Below the pieces are notes generated by a model, which was not told where the DNA came from, ran no database searches, and worked only from the letters and a program-made list of their open reading frames with translations. A stretch of DNA of 10,000 bases, from positions 4,759,142 to 4,769,141 of the forward strand of contig NC_135565.1 in assembly GCF_964340395.1 (NCBI RefSeq), given 5' to 3'. The position numbers were made by a program, and so were the translations under genes. Below, piece by piece: positions 1-8,319 of this stretch. How positions within the stretch are numbered: position 1 is the first letter of the stretch; every line of letters starts with the position of its first letter. The DNA is from Glandiceps talaboti. Lineage: Eukaryota > Hemichordata > Enteropneusta > Spengelidae.

Positions 1-131
1 TCAACCACTTCATATCATTGAACATCGTACGTACATTTGACGACACAACTCTACTTGTAGTTAAGAGCATTTCCATCACGAGTACGCTTACGTCAGGACT
101 TTACTTCCCTGCCTTGCCTTTTAAGCCACGG

Positions 132-139
132 TATAAATA
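132..139 (+). promoter_or_regulatory. TATA-box-like motif TATAAATA
   Basis: TATAAATA followed by G matches the metazoan TATA consensus TATAWAWR and has locally GC-richer sequence just upstream. The next ~300 bases hold no convincing ATG-initiated frame: the ATG at 196 hits a stop after three more codons. No clear initiator stands out ~30 bp downstream. In AT-rich DNA such matches arise by chance, so this is only a candidate core-promoter element. Confidence 0.15.
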
Positions 140-409
140 GTGTGTATAATTAAATGAAGCTACTTGACACATCATTGTTTATAATCATCAAGTGCATGGT
201 ACATTTTTAATTCATCAACTACATATCATATGTTATGTGGAGATATTTATAATCCGTTTAGATGTATTGGATGTGTGCAAGAAAGTGCAGTGTAGTACCA
301 TAACAGTACTTTACCATAGTTACGTCTTTAAGTATCGTATTTATATAAACTTTTACCCAACAAACATTACAAGATATACATTTTCTGTATACGTACGACT
401 CTCTAAATA

Positions 410-497
410 TAGTATTATTTAGTTCAATGTTAAGTGGTACACTTCACTTAGTACGTAGTCACTTTAAGTGTAGTGTTACTTAGTTCAATGTTAAGTG
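410..497 (+). repeat. Diverged tandem duplication, 61-bp period
   Basis: A 27-bp segment at 410-436 recurs at 471-497 with two mismatches, giving a 61-bp period and about one and a half copies. The shared part contains TAGTTCAATGTTAAGTG. The intervening sequence is rich in CACTT/AAGTG words, including the palindrome CACTT-T-AAGTG at 460-470. It looks like a local duplication. Confidence 0.7.
430..497. promoter_or_regulatory. Cluster of NK2-homeodomain-like TNAAGTG motifs
   Basis: Four matches to TNAAGTG, the core preferred by NK2-class homeodomain proteins, lie at 430-436 (+), 460-466 (-), 464-470 (+) and 491-497 (+). Further AAGTG half-words on the minus strand lie at 440-444 and 445-449, and an isolated TCAAGTG sits at 188-194. 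The outer two copies come from the 61-bp duplication; the inner pair overlaps as a palindrome. The motif preference is established for the family; binding here is inference. The cluster ends about 30 bp before a short candidate coding exon and 44 bp before a TATAAAA at 541. Confidence 0.25.
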
Positions 498-525
498 CCA
501 CACGTCGCCCACACCATTATACTTA

Positions 526-907
526 ATGCCATTTCTGGCTTATAAAATTGATACTGCTGAGGTCGTTAACCTTGGTCTAAATGAAAGTATCGGATACAAA
601 TGTATATTTAGGAAAATGATGTTGATGGTGAAAGACACAAAATATCTTAAATGTTATTACATTTTGAAACTAAAAGGTAAGTATTTGTAAAACAAACAAA
701 CAAACAAACATACATACATACATACATACATACATACATACATACATACATACATGCATCTTTTGCACTATATTGAGTTACAATACAGACTTTGTTAACT
801 TTGTTTCACATTGATTTTTTCTAGTACAGGAAGCCTTACAATTGTGTTATAAATTGAAAATCCCAAATAAACACCCAATCCTCATCCGTATGACCATTTT
901 AATGTAA
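526..907 (+). CDS. Weak two-exon gene candidate, unknown product
   Basis: I do not recognise the product. An ATG frame starts at 526 (MPFLAYKIDTAEV...) and is open for 50 codons to a consensus donor, AAG|GTAAGT, after base 676. The candidate acceptor TTGATTTTTTCTAG ends at 824, giving a 148-bp intron (677-824) that contains the (AAAC)n/(CATA)n microsatellite. Joining in phase 1 makes a GTA codon and stays open for 26 more codons to TAA at 905-907, about 77 residues in all. Read without splicing, the frame stops at 688. The product has no recognisable domain, signal peptide or membrane segment. Against it: both exons are short, TATAAAA (541-547) lies inside exon 1, and AT-rich DNA often yields such pairs. 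The donor, pyrimidine-rich acceptor and matching phase are what favour it. Confidence 0.15.
541..547 (+). promoter_or_regulatory. TATA-box-like motif TATAAAA
   Basis: TATAAAA in the context GGCTTATAAAATTG matches the TATA consensus. It lies 44 bp downstream of the TNAAGTG cluster, an arrangement that would suit a small promoter. The first downstream ATG (581) gives only a 12-codon frame. It is mutually exclusive with reading 526 as a coding start. Confidence 0.12.
689..754 (+). repeat. Compound microsatellite (AAAC)n-(CATA)n
   Basis: About five AAAC units (689-710) pass directly into about eleven CATA units (709-754), ending in TACATGCAT. The sharp change of unit without interruption is typical of compound tetranucleotide microsatellites in animal DNA. 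If the split-gene candidate is real, this tract lies in its intron. Confidence 0.95.
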
Positions 908-1262
908 TAACGTGCCAAAAAAGATACATGTGCAATATCTACAGACACCATTAAACCAATAACCTGTATAAAACAAAGCTGTCTTCTAGACGTTATTGAC
1001 ATTATTCTAATCTCTACGTTCGACATACACGAACAGTGTAATGGTACATTCTTGCAAGTTTCTATAATAAGGTATTATCAGATGTTCTCTAGGGCATCAA
1101 CGTCTGCTAACTGTACAAAGGCGTACTCGTCGATATAATGACATAGTTGACACCGCCTACGGGAGAGTTTTGTATTAATCTTGTCCTAATGGCACTCGGT
1201 GCACCAATTATACAGCGATGCTATCGCACGTCACTCGTGTACCCTCCAGCACAGAGTAAGAT
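908..1262. other. Unassigned stretch, no supported gene
   Basis: I find no supported gene or repeat. Bases ~1090-1255 are visibly richer in G+C and CpG than their surroundings. The longest frame seen there is about 36 codons (from 1071) with no ATG. It could be conserved non-coding sequence or simply a compositional fluctuation. Confidence 0.4.
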
Positions 1263-1297
1263 TATATTCGTTGTTTTTTTTTAAAAAAAAGAATATA
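1263..1297. repeat. Inverted repeat with T9/A8 core
   Basis: TATATTC (1263-1269) pairs with GAATATA (1291-1297), and between them T9 (1274-1282) runs straight into A8 (1283-1290). The result is an imperfect palindrome with about 15 possible base pairs and a GTTG bulge. It may be a remnant of a small foldback element or simply AT-rich sequence. Confidence 0.5.
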
Positions 1298-1789
1298 TCA
1301 CACGTGGCCAGTTTGTGGTGAAAGAAGCTTTCTGCACATAAAAAGACTAATGGAAACTGCGACTCAAATCCTTACCAGGTTGAGAGGTGGATTCGATATT
1401 TGTACTGACAGAAACACTCACTAAGTAGTTGTATCGTGAGAACATTATCTGACCAACACATGTCATTACGCAGTGATGGTTTCTATCACTTGTTTGGGTC
1501 ATTACAACGATAGCTTACCCTTTTCTTATCTCTTCATTGCAAGCGCTAGTTAGAGGTAATGGATCGACAACCGTATCGATTCAGACAGCAATCGTCTTAA
1601 GGTAACTGACCCTGGACAACTTCAAGACGAACATTTATTCCTTGTACATGTTGTTGACTGAGTCCCTGCCAATAGAGATACGTAATCCGTAGACATGAAA
1701 AACGCGAAGGTGATTATCGTTTGCTGACTTTTCATGTATTATGCTTCCGCTACACTGAAAAGTTTATTCCATCAGTATGCAATCTTAAC
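1298..1789. other. Unassigned stretch, one small hairpin
   Basis: I see no gene here. An E-box CACGTG lies at 1301-1306. A 9-bp inverted repeat, ACATGAAAA (1693-1701) with TTTTCATGT (1729-1737), encloses a 27-base loop. No reading frame or repeat family could be recognised. Confidence 0.4.
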
Positions 1790-2115
1790 ATATAGACTAA
1801 TTACCGAAAATTATTAATTATGCAAATTATACATTAATATTGTAAAATGCATTAACAAACTTTAAAGGACATATGTACGTTGTTGTGGTTAACGTATGCA
1901 CTAGAATTAATCATATTGAAATCGAAGTATGCATTCATAAAGATATAGCTTAATTATGCAAATTATTCATTAAATTTCGAAGCTAAATCAACACAACTTA
2001 GAGAATATATACACTTCGTCATTGTTAATGTATGCACTAAATTATAATGAATGTTTAAGTATTAAAAGATATAGTCTAATTACTAAAAGAACATTGATTT
2101 TATATATATGCAAAT
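1790..2115 (+). repeat. AT-rich diverged repeat, about 2.3 units, octamer-bearing
   Basis: Three unit starts share ATATAG followed by a TAATTA/CTAATTA word: 1790, 1943 and 2069, so the units are about 153 and 126 bp. Units 1 and 2 share TAATTATGCAAATTAT (1815-1830 and 1951-1966) and a later GTTAA(C/T)GTATGCACTA segment. Unit 3 is a truncated remnant ending near ATGCAAAT at 2108-2115. The best-preserved part of unit 1 (1819-1941) recurs at 4174-4283. No coding potential is visible. This is a local expansion of a dispersed repeat family, possibly derived from a non-autonomous element or a satellite. Confidence 0.7.
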
Positions 2116-2205
2116 GACTAATTAATGTTGGCTGTTCACCCGAATCTAATCAGTACATTCCGTTACCATATGGTTGATGTGTAGCAAGTCATTTGAAAAA
2201 AAATC

Positions 2206-2244
2206 TTGAGTTATCAAAAAATACAAACTTGTATTTTTTCTCAA
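2206..2244. repeat. Strong hairpin, 11-bp perfect stem plus 5-bp outer stem
   Basis: AAAAAATACAA (2216-2226) and TTGTATTTTTT (2229-2239) are perfect reverse complements separated by two bases. Outside them TTGAG (2206-2210) can pair with CTCAA (2240-2244) across a five-base bulge. No coding frame or repeat copy explains it. It may be a remnant of a palindromic element end or a structured RNA; there is no direct sign of transcription. Confidence 0.65.
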
Positions 2245-2934
2245 ATATGGTAAATTCATGATTTCTTTAGAAATGTATCAATCAAGTTAAAGTAAGATAC
2301 CTTTAATGTATACACATATTTGGCGATAACATAGTTGCTTATTACTATCCTCATAGAGATTTGCATTTCAATTATGTATATACCAGTCTGGTTTTTTTAC
2401 ATCCTTAGCGGGTTTATCTTATCGTCCCACGTGTGCACAGGTCAAGTACAAACATGTCCTATTGATAAGAATTTATGATACAAGAGAAGTAAGTATATAT
2501 GTTCAGCTTAACTTTCACCACTCTTGCCGAGTACGTGTACTCATTTGTCACCTAGAAAACCGAGATACCGAGATACATTTATCATTTTAATGTACACGCT
2601 ATCATTATCGAAAGTCGTCGAAAGAGTTGTTCAAAACGCCATATTTCTTCATTCTGTCAATAATAACACTCTTGGGCGCTCAACTGCTTACGTAGATAAC
2701 GAATGCAATCAATAACAGTTTTAGTAGACAAATCGAAAATATATGAGTAAACGTTTAATCACATTATTTTATAAACGAAAGTGGTTTGATGTACGTTAAG
2801 TGGAGCGATGAGGTCGCTCGACAACGTGATTCTGGAGATATAACCCATGACAGCAAATGCAACTCATCCTCAAAGCATTGACATTTAGTTGCATTCAAAT
2901 AACGTGTTGACGTTCATCGCTGGTATCCGTTAGA
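2245..2934. other. Unassigned stretch
   Basis: I see no supported gene. A minus-strand octamer (ATTTGCAT, 2359-2366) and an E-box CACGTG (2428-2433) are the only recognisable words. A 63-codon frame at 2524-2715 begins with TTG rather than ATG, has no convincing splice sites and is best regarded as chance. Confidence 0.4.
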
Positions 2935-2976
2935 GTGACCCAATCTTCCCCTGTTTGTCATTACTCAAATTTCCAG

Positions 2977-3174
2977 CTCCGCCCCTACCCTTATACTTTG
3001 TGGAAAAGCGCGCCCTCTAGCAATAATAAAGAAGTGTCTGGACTGTCGACGTCATCTGCAGTCGTGGCGGCGGCGAATACACTTGTTCACGAACAGAGTA
3101 TTTATTTCGTGACAGATGTTATTCAAGTAGGCGGAAAGGTTATAAAGGAGAACCAATGCAAATTGTGTATAAAA
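2977..3174. promoter_or_regulatory. CpG-richer island with several factor-like motifs
   Basis: Within 200 bp lie a GC-box/KLF-like CTCCGCCCCTACCC (2977-2990), a CTCF-like core on the minus strand (3011-3020), a CRE-like CGACGTCAT (3048-3056), a GCGGCGGCG run (~3067-3075), a POU octamer ATGCAAAT (3156-3163) and TATAAAA (3168-3174). Such density is unusual in this AT-rich window and would suit a promoter or enhancer. It overlaps the exon candidate, and both readings cannot be fully right. Motif identities are established consensus words; function is inferred. Confidence 0.25.
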
Positions 3175-3252
3175 CAGGGAAATGGCCAGTGTTCCCAGGA
3201 ATCCAACAAAAAGAAGATAGAGAGGATGAAAATGAGATGCGGAGAAACATGA
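2977..3252 (+). CDS. Candidate 3'-terminal coding exon, unknown product
   Basis: I do not recognise the product. The frame is open from 2935, but only with a GTG start; the first ATG comes nine codons before the stop, so it cannot be a whole eukaryotic gene. A good acceptor precedes 2977: a pyrimidine-rich stretch from ~2943 ending in TTTCCAG, and the frame is in phase 0 there. The exon would encode 91 residues ending in TGA at 3250-3252. The product has a Ser/Ala-rich middle, a CX2CX7C cysteine pattern (CKLCIKQGNGQC) near residues 62-73, and a basic tail with KKKIERMKMR. The region is clearly richer in G+C and CpG than its flanks. Against it: there is no AATAAA in the next few hundred bases, no upstream exon can be identified, and an open frame this long can occur by chance. 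Confidence 0.3.
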   Translation, partial: LRPYPYTLWKSAPSSNNKEVSGLSTSSAVVAAANTLVHEQSIYFVTDVIQVGGKVIKENQCKLCIKQGNGQCSQESNKKKIERMKMRCGET

Positions 3253-4173
3253 AGAAGATGAACTTTTAATACTTTTTATTTCTTAAATCCACCTACCGAC
3301 TCATAGTTGCTATGAAAAAGTACTGAGGAACATAAAACAAGTTACCCAAGTGTCAGGGTAATTTAAAATTGAATATATCAAACAACAACAACAACACAGT
3401 TCAGCTCACTGTTTATTGAAACATGCGCCAGGTTTAATTTGTGTCCGTGTCTACATACATTGCCTTTTTGCACCAGTGAGCTTGTAATATACAACTAAAA
3501 GGACTTATGCTCTGCATATATCAAAATACTTTCAATATCAAATTCACTAAAACTATAATGTCTCAAAAAAAGACACTGTTTGTCGTTCTCTGCTGGATTA
3601 GACCTTGTTGAGATAATCATGCGGAAAAGGTTTGAAAGAACATACTCAGAGACATACAATCAGTACGGTGCTACAGGGCCAACACGACGTAGATTCCGAT
3701 CTAAAGTATTACTACCATGCATTACGTACTGTTCTTGATCACTGCACTCAAGTGTATGTGCAGATAACATATATGACTCCCTAGTCTGTCTCTTTATACA
3801 AGATACACTTTCCTGATATTCTAGACGATGCCAAGGGCATCTTGATTCAAAATATTATAGCTACAGACATATATTATAATCATATAATCATTTTATTTAC
3901 CCCCAAAAAATATAACAGTGGGTAAATGGAGAGTCGGGAAATAGCTTACAGCTAGTCTGAGCCTATCCCCTCACATATTTATGTACAGAAATTCACAGTA
4001 AGGTACTTAATATGACTCAAAATATATAAATGTATTATGTACACACGATTAACATTACAAATAATACAGTTGATCAGTTATACTGCACAAGTAGATGTTG
4101 CTTGGAGATTTGTTTGAAACAATATAAAAGAATTGATACATTTTATGTTGACAGGGATGTCATTCCAACATTT
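3253..4173. other. Unassigned stretch with short repeats and hairpins
   Basis: I see no gene. The stretch holds a short (CAA)n tract at about 3381-3396 and three small inverted repeats: CTGCAC/GTGCAG (3742-3747 with 3758-3763, enclosing an NK2-like TCAAGTG), GATGCC/GGCATC (about 3826-3840), and ATTTACCC/GGGTAAAT (3895-3902 with 3920-3927). None is associated with a reading frame. Confidence 0.4.
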
Positions 4174-4283
4174 TATGCAAATTATACATTATTGTAAGAT
4201 GCATTAACAAACATATGTACTTTGCTGTGGTTAACGTATGCACTAGAATTAATACTATTGAAATCGAAGTATGCATTCATAAA
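4174..4283 (+). repeat. Dispersed copy of the 1819-1941 repeat
   Basis: This segment aligns in direct orientation to 1819-1941. It starts TATGCAAATTATACATT, keeps the GGTTAACGTATGCACTAG and ATCGAAGTATGCATTCATAA blocks, and lacks about 3 and about 10 bases found in the earlier copy. Outside the gaps the two are nearly identical, with only a handful of substitutions. It is a single copy without its tandem partner, so the unit is dispersed and not merely a local satellite. No terminal inverted repeats or target duplication are obvious at its edges. Confidence 0.85.
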
Positions 4284-5762
4284 CGAAACGAAAATGAAAT
4301 AGAAAATTGACCTAGGTTCGATCTGGTATGACATGGATATATATTTCGATATAAGCAGCATTGAGTATAACAGTCGTGACTAGTAACTCTAAAATAATCA
4401 GACAAAAAATACAAGAACAACCGAAATTATTTAAACATGGGTGAGTTTTGTGAAGATTTTCAAAATTGACATGATTATAGATTTACAGCTAAGATGATGT
4501 AGGCTTGACATTTCACTCATGTAACATGATATTTATTACACACCCTTAGACAACATATAATGCAAAAAGAAACTACACAGGTGCTGTTCACAGTGGAGAT
4601 GTAGAGGTAGTCAAGTTGAATCGTTGATTATCAGGTAGAAAATATACGTAATATGCAGCCATTAAAATTATCAAGTCCATGCGTAATATGTTTTCATTAG
4701 AAACCTGTTTTTACTATATGCTGTGAAAAAATAGCAATGCATTGTGCTATGTTTGTTGTGACACAGACTGTTATTGCTTATCTAGAGTTGAAATATGTCT
4801 ATCATTGTGTCAAAAACGCAATGTCCCATGAGTGAAACACAAAGCCAATAATATGCAGGCTATGACTAGGATAAGTGGGTAATCAGAGAATTCCCACGAA
4901 TACAACACATCATTGATGGGTCATATACATTAAACAATGATAGTAACATGTAACATGTGAAAGAACGTTGTTATAAATCAATTGGAAGAATGCATTCTGC
5001 TTTAAACGTATCACAATAAGTTTAATTTCATAACAGATTTGACCTTGCTTGTTCAAATGCACGATGTCAAATTCAGTCAAAGTTCACATGTATTTCCGAG
5101 GGATATATATTAATTTATACACCAAGGCTAATAAGCCAGGTATTATGTTCGGTAATACTGATCACAATGTTTCATAGTTAAGATAAATATAGACAGACTG
5201 AGTTAAGATAACACAACCATATTTTTCACAGTATAAGATCTGTCTGTTTTGTAATTGGTTAATGATGTAAACAGTAGCAGCATGCATACTAATATTACAT
5301 TACAACACATGGTAGACTTGACAGAATCACACACTACAACATATACCAATTGAATGTAACTACTAGGACCACTGTAGGGCAAATCTTTGCTACGTGCAAT
5401 GTGTATGAAGACAAACACTGTGGAAAGTCACGCTGAACATGGTAGCTCGTTTAATAGCCACTGCTTTCCGGATAAAAAATGATATAAAAACCATTAAGTA
5501 AAGAATCGACACAGCACACATTAATCGTCATTATTGATGACATACATATATATGTACATACTCGATACAAGTATTGGATGTCGGTCGTTTGTCGATGAGA
5601 TCTTCCGACTGCAGCTGTTATATAAATCACGAACTCCTCCAGTGCATACCAATAACATAGCAATCAACAACTCATATTTCATAGTTTTAGAGTTCATACC
5701 GACTATGTATAGGTGATAAACTTAGCAACACGTATTGTTTAGTGCTACTAATGTAACAAATT
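4284..5762. other. Long unassigned AT-rich stretch
   Basis: Nothing here could be supported as a gene. Minus-strand frames of about 70 codons (5203-5418 and 5451-5663) encode low-information, Cys/Tyr/Ile-rich peptides without good splice sites. GGTTCGATCTG at 4315-4325 resembles a pol III B box but has no A box upstream. GCAAGGTCA on the minus strand (about 5040-5048) matches the extended nuclear-receptor half site of the SF-1/ERR type; function is unknown. Confidence 0.4.
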
Positions 5763-5772
5763 GGGGGGGGGG
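5763..5772 (+). repeat. G10 homopolymer
   Basis: Ten consecutive G, unusual in this AT-rich setting. It stands 35 bp before a (TC)n tract and may mark the edge of a degenerate repeat. Confidence 0.9.
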
Positions 5773-5806
5773 ACCTCTACTGTTAATGTAACTCTCCTTC
5801 ATTGTT

Positions 5807-5807
5807 A

Positions 5808-5840
<33 letters not shown>
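5807..5840 (+). repeat. (TC)n microsatellite
   Basis: A run of about thirteen TC units from 5808, interrupted near its end by CACTCTC. GA/CT tracts can serve as GAGA-type sites or as splice-acceptor pyrimidine tracts; no AG acceptor follows closely. Confidence 0.9.
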
Positions 5841-5841
<1 letters not shown>

Positions 5842-5896
5842 ACTCTATACACGGGATCGACTTGGACTTTTAGGGAATTCGCTCAGACTACACACA

Positions 5897-6043
5897 ATGT
5901 TCATGGTTGACCTGGATCATTTACAAGTGGCCACGGAGCAGATCGAAGCTCCTGACCTCGTCTCTGCCAAAAGAATCCATAATTTTATTATTCCATCAAA
6001 TTCTTATAAACGTAAAATATACAATACTCAAATGATTGGGTGA
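5897..6043 (+). CDS. Small GC-balanced reading frame, unknown product
   Basis: I do not recognise it. ATG at 5897 opens a 48-residue frame ending in TGA at 6041-6043. It begins MFMVDLDHLQVATEQIEAPD and becomes basic near its end. The same frame is open upstream to 5792 through the (TC)n tract, about 83 codons in total. The first 25 codons use many G/C-ending codons (CTG, GTG, GCC, ACG, GAG, CAG, ATC, GAC, CTC, GTC), which is unlike the flanks and gives the peptide a coding look. After about 5970 the composition returns to AT-rich. It could be an exon or exon relic, a fragment of a mobile element's coding region, or chance. No clear donor follows. Confidence 0.2.
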   Translation: MFMVDLDHLQVATEQIEAPDLVSAKRIHNFIIPSNSYKRKIYNTQMIG

Positions 6044-6295
6044 TAAAGTAATCAGCACCATAAATGACTCAAACGGAAGTATTGTTGTTGCCTTAATTCA
6101 ATGCAAATGATATTGACAAATATGAAAACTAGCAACTGTCTGTAATCAGTCATTATTTGACACTGTTGATCTTATAATAACTTTCAGTGTTGTCATCTTA
6201 GAAGAATACTATTCGAGAAATGCAAACATTTGTTCTAAGTATTAATTCATGACAGCTGAAAGTTCACGGTGACCTCGCAAAACATCAAAACTTAC

Positions 6296-6500
6296 CGAAT
6301 ATTAAAAAGTTGTATTCTGTCATCTGTAACACTATTACGCTGGGGTTGATCTCATCATATATGCATCCATAAACAAGTTGTGTGAGGATGAAATCGATGT
6401 CGTGCACGTGGACGGAAACGAAGTCTACCATGACTACTATCACCATTATAATGTACCATAAATAGGTTGTCATATAAAGAATGAAAACGTATCCAAACAT
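6296..6500 (-). CDS. Candidate coding exon with near-perfect donor, unknown product
   Basis: I do not recognise the product. On the minus strand the frame is open from 6503 and has an ATG at 6500. It runs to TTCG|GTAAGT, where the exon would end at 6296 in phase 1; unspliced, it stops at 6285. The first ~27 residues are strongly hydrophobic (FILYMTTYLWYIIMVIVVMV) and could be a membrane anchor or translated intron. The rest (SVHVHDIDFILTQLVYGCIY, then ...NPSVIVLQMTEYNFLIFG) has a mixed, protein-like composition. GC-ending codons are frequent at about 6345-6425, where an E-box word CACGTG also occurs. Acceptor choices near 6427 and 6436 are pyrimidine-poor, so the start is unsettled. No matching next exon could be found downstream on this strand. 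Confidence 0.28.
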
Positions 6501-7297
<797 letters not shown>

Positions 7298-7435
7298 CAA
7301 TGTAATAATCGCATATTGCGATATGTACACTATATTTAAATTAGAAGATGTACCAGTTGCTATATTAATTTACTATGGTTAATCACACAATCTCAATTGT
7401 ATGAGGTGTACAAGATGCGTTTTACCGCCTTCGGT

Positions 7436-7600
7436 AGGGGTGGACCATTTAATATCTGGGGGGGGGCTTGGAAGATTTTTTTGGAATTTGGGGAGATGCC
7501 AAATGGAGTTGCTGGAAAAAAAATCCGGATATAAGTGGGTGATGGAAAAAAAGATGGACCATTGATGCTAAAAAAATCTTGGCAGGGATATGATGCACAA
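7436..7600 (+). repeat. G-rich repeat, left (forward) copy
   Basis: It begins with the inverted-end motif, passes through G9 (7458-7466), then alternates A/T homopolymers: T7 at about 7476-7482, A8 at 7516-7523, A7 at 7546-7552 and A7 at 7570-7576. Short mixed sequence between them often carries GATGG or GATGC words, so a shrinking internal period of about 40, 30 and 24 bp is visible. The 15-mer AAAAAATCCGGATAT at 7518-7532 recurs at 9497-9511. No protein is encoded. Confidence 0.6.
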
Positions 7601-7711
7601 GTTCGAGTGTACTGTTCAACCTGCTAGTACATCTCCAACCGGGACACTTGTCAAATCGTGACAAACATATTCAAACACATGTCAGGGACCAGTCAATTTC
7701 TTTGGCCTTTG

Positions 7712-7823
<112 letters not shown>

Positions 7824-7882
7824 GTACTTATTCTTGTCTCTCTTTCTTTCATAAATTTCTTAATATTACTTCATGTAAGAGT

Positions 7883-8149
7883 TCAAACACAACTATACAT
7901 ACAATTGTACATATACATGTATAACCAAGCTACCACACTAGTTACAGAACATGCCACATAAATGTTTGGCTGTTTCACAATCAGTGCTTCAGTTATATTG
8001 CACACTGGGGCAAAAGTGAACTTGAACGTTTTGTAGCGGTAATCTCCATAGTTTATAAAGGAAAGTATTCTAAAGTGTTCTAGTCTCTTCAGTATGAATT
8101 TGTCAGAAGGGATGAATACACTTTCTATTTCGGACACTACATATCGACA
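7883..8149 (-). CDS. Open frame without ATG, possible exon, unknown product
   Basis: I do not recognise it. The minus-strand frame is open from 8149 to a TGA at about 7885, 88 codons. It has no ATG until near its end, so it could only be an internal or terminal exon. Codons and residues look mixed and protein-like ([20 protein letters not shown], later [20 protein letters not shown]), followed by a hydrophobic, Tyr/Met/Cys-rich tail that reads into AT-rich sequence. A TAG acceptor near 8139 gives a compatible phase but lacks a pyrimidine tract, and no strong donor is seen. It lies inside the putative transposon-like segment, so a relic of host or element coding sequence is possible. Confidence 0.2.
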   Translation of the reverse strand, partial: CRYVVSEIESVFIPSDKFILKRLEHFRILSFINYGDYRYKTFKFTFAPVCNITEALIVKQPNIYVACSVTSVVAWLYMYMYNCMYSCV

Positions 8150-8319
8150 CTACAATCAGATTCCAGTTTCTATTATACACTCGGTATGACCACCTAAAGT
8201 TCTCAAACATACCAGTGACTATACTATACATTGAATATTAATGCCCCTATACCAATTTTACGGGCCCACTTGTATGTGACATGGAAACTCATTTAAAAAC
8301 TTGTATTGACTTTAGCTTT

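Noticed and set aside
192-422. 76-codon plus-strand frame
   Set aside because: It starts at GTG, not ATG; the peptide is Ile/Tyr/Phe-rich and the frame covers the repeat block. No splice sites or domain support it.
410-497. Long terminal repeat pair or attachment site
   Set aside because: The copies are 27 bp, 61 bp apart and imperfect, with no enclosed element; local duplication suffices.
689-754. CRISPR-like array from the regular spacing of repeats
   Set aside because: Four-base units with no spacers; it is a plain compound microsatellite.
1693-1737. Possible microRNA precursor hairpin
   Set aside because: The perfect stem is only 9 bp with a 27-base, largely unpaired loop, well short of a precursor stem of roughly 22 bp or more.
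2524-2715. 63-codon plus-strand frame
   Set aside because: It begins with TTG, the first ATG leaves only about 40 codons, and the peptide shows no recognisable features.
4315-4325. Pol III B-box-like GGTTCGATCTG, possible tRNA or SINE
   Set aside because: No A box at the expected distance upstream, no cloverleaf, and no poly-T or tail that would define a SINE.
5203-5663. Two minus-strand frames of about 70 codons
   Set aside because: Low-information Cys/Val/Tyr/Ile-rich peptides, weak splice sites, and overlap with an equally open plus-strand frame at 5534-5716. Chance is the best explanation.
7449-7664. 71-codon minus-strand frame through the G-rich repeat
   Set aside because: It runs antisense through A/T and G homopolymers of a repeat copy; the residue content follows from the homopolymers.
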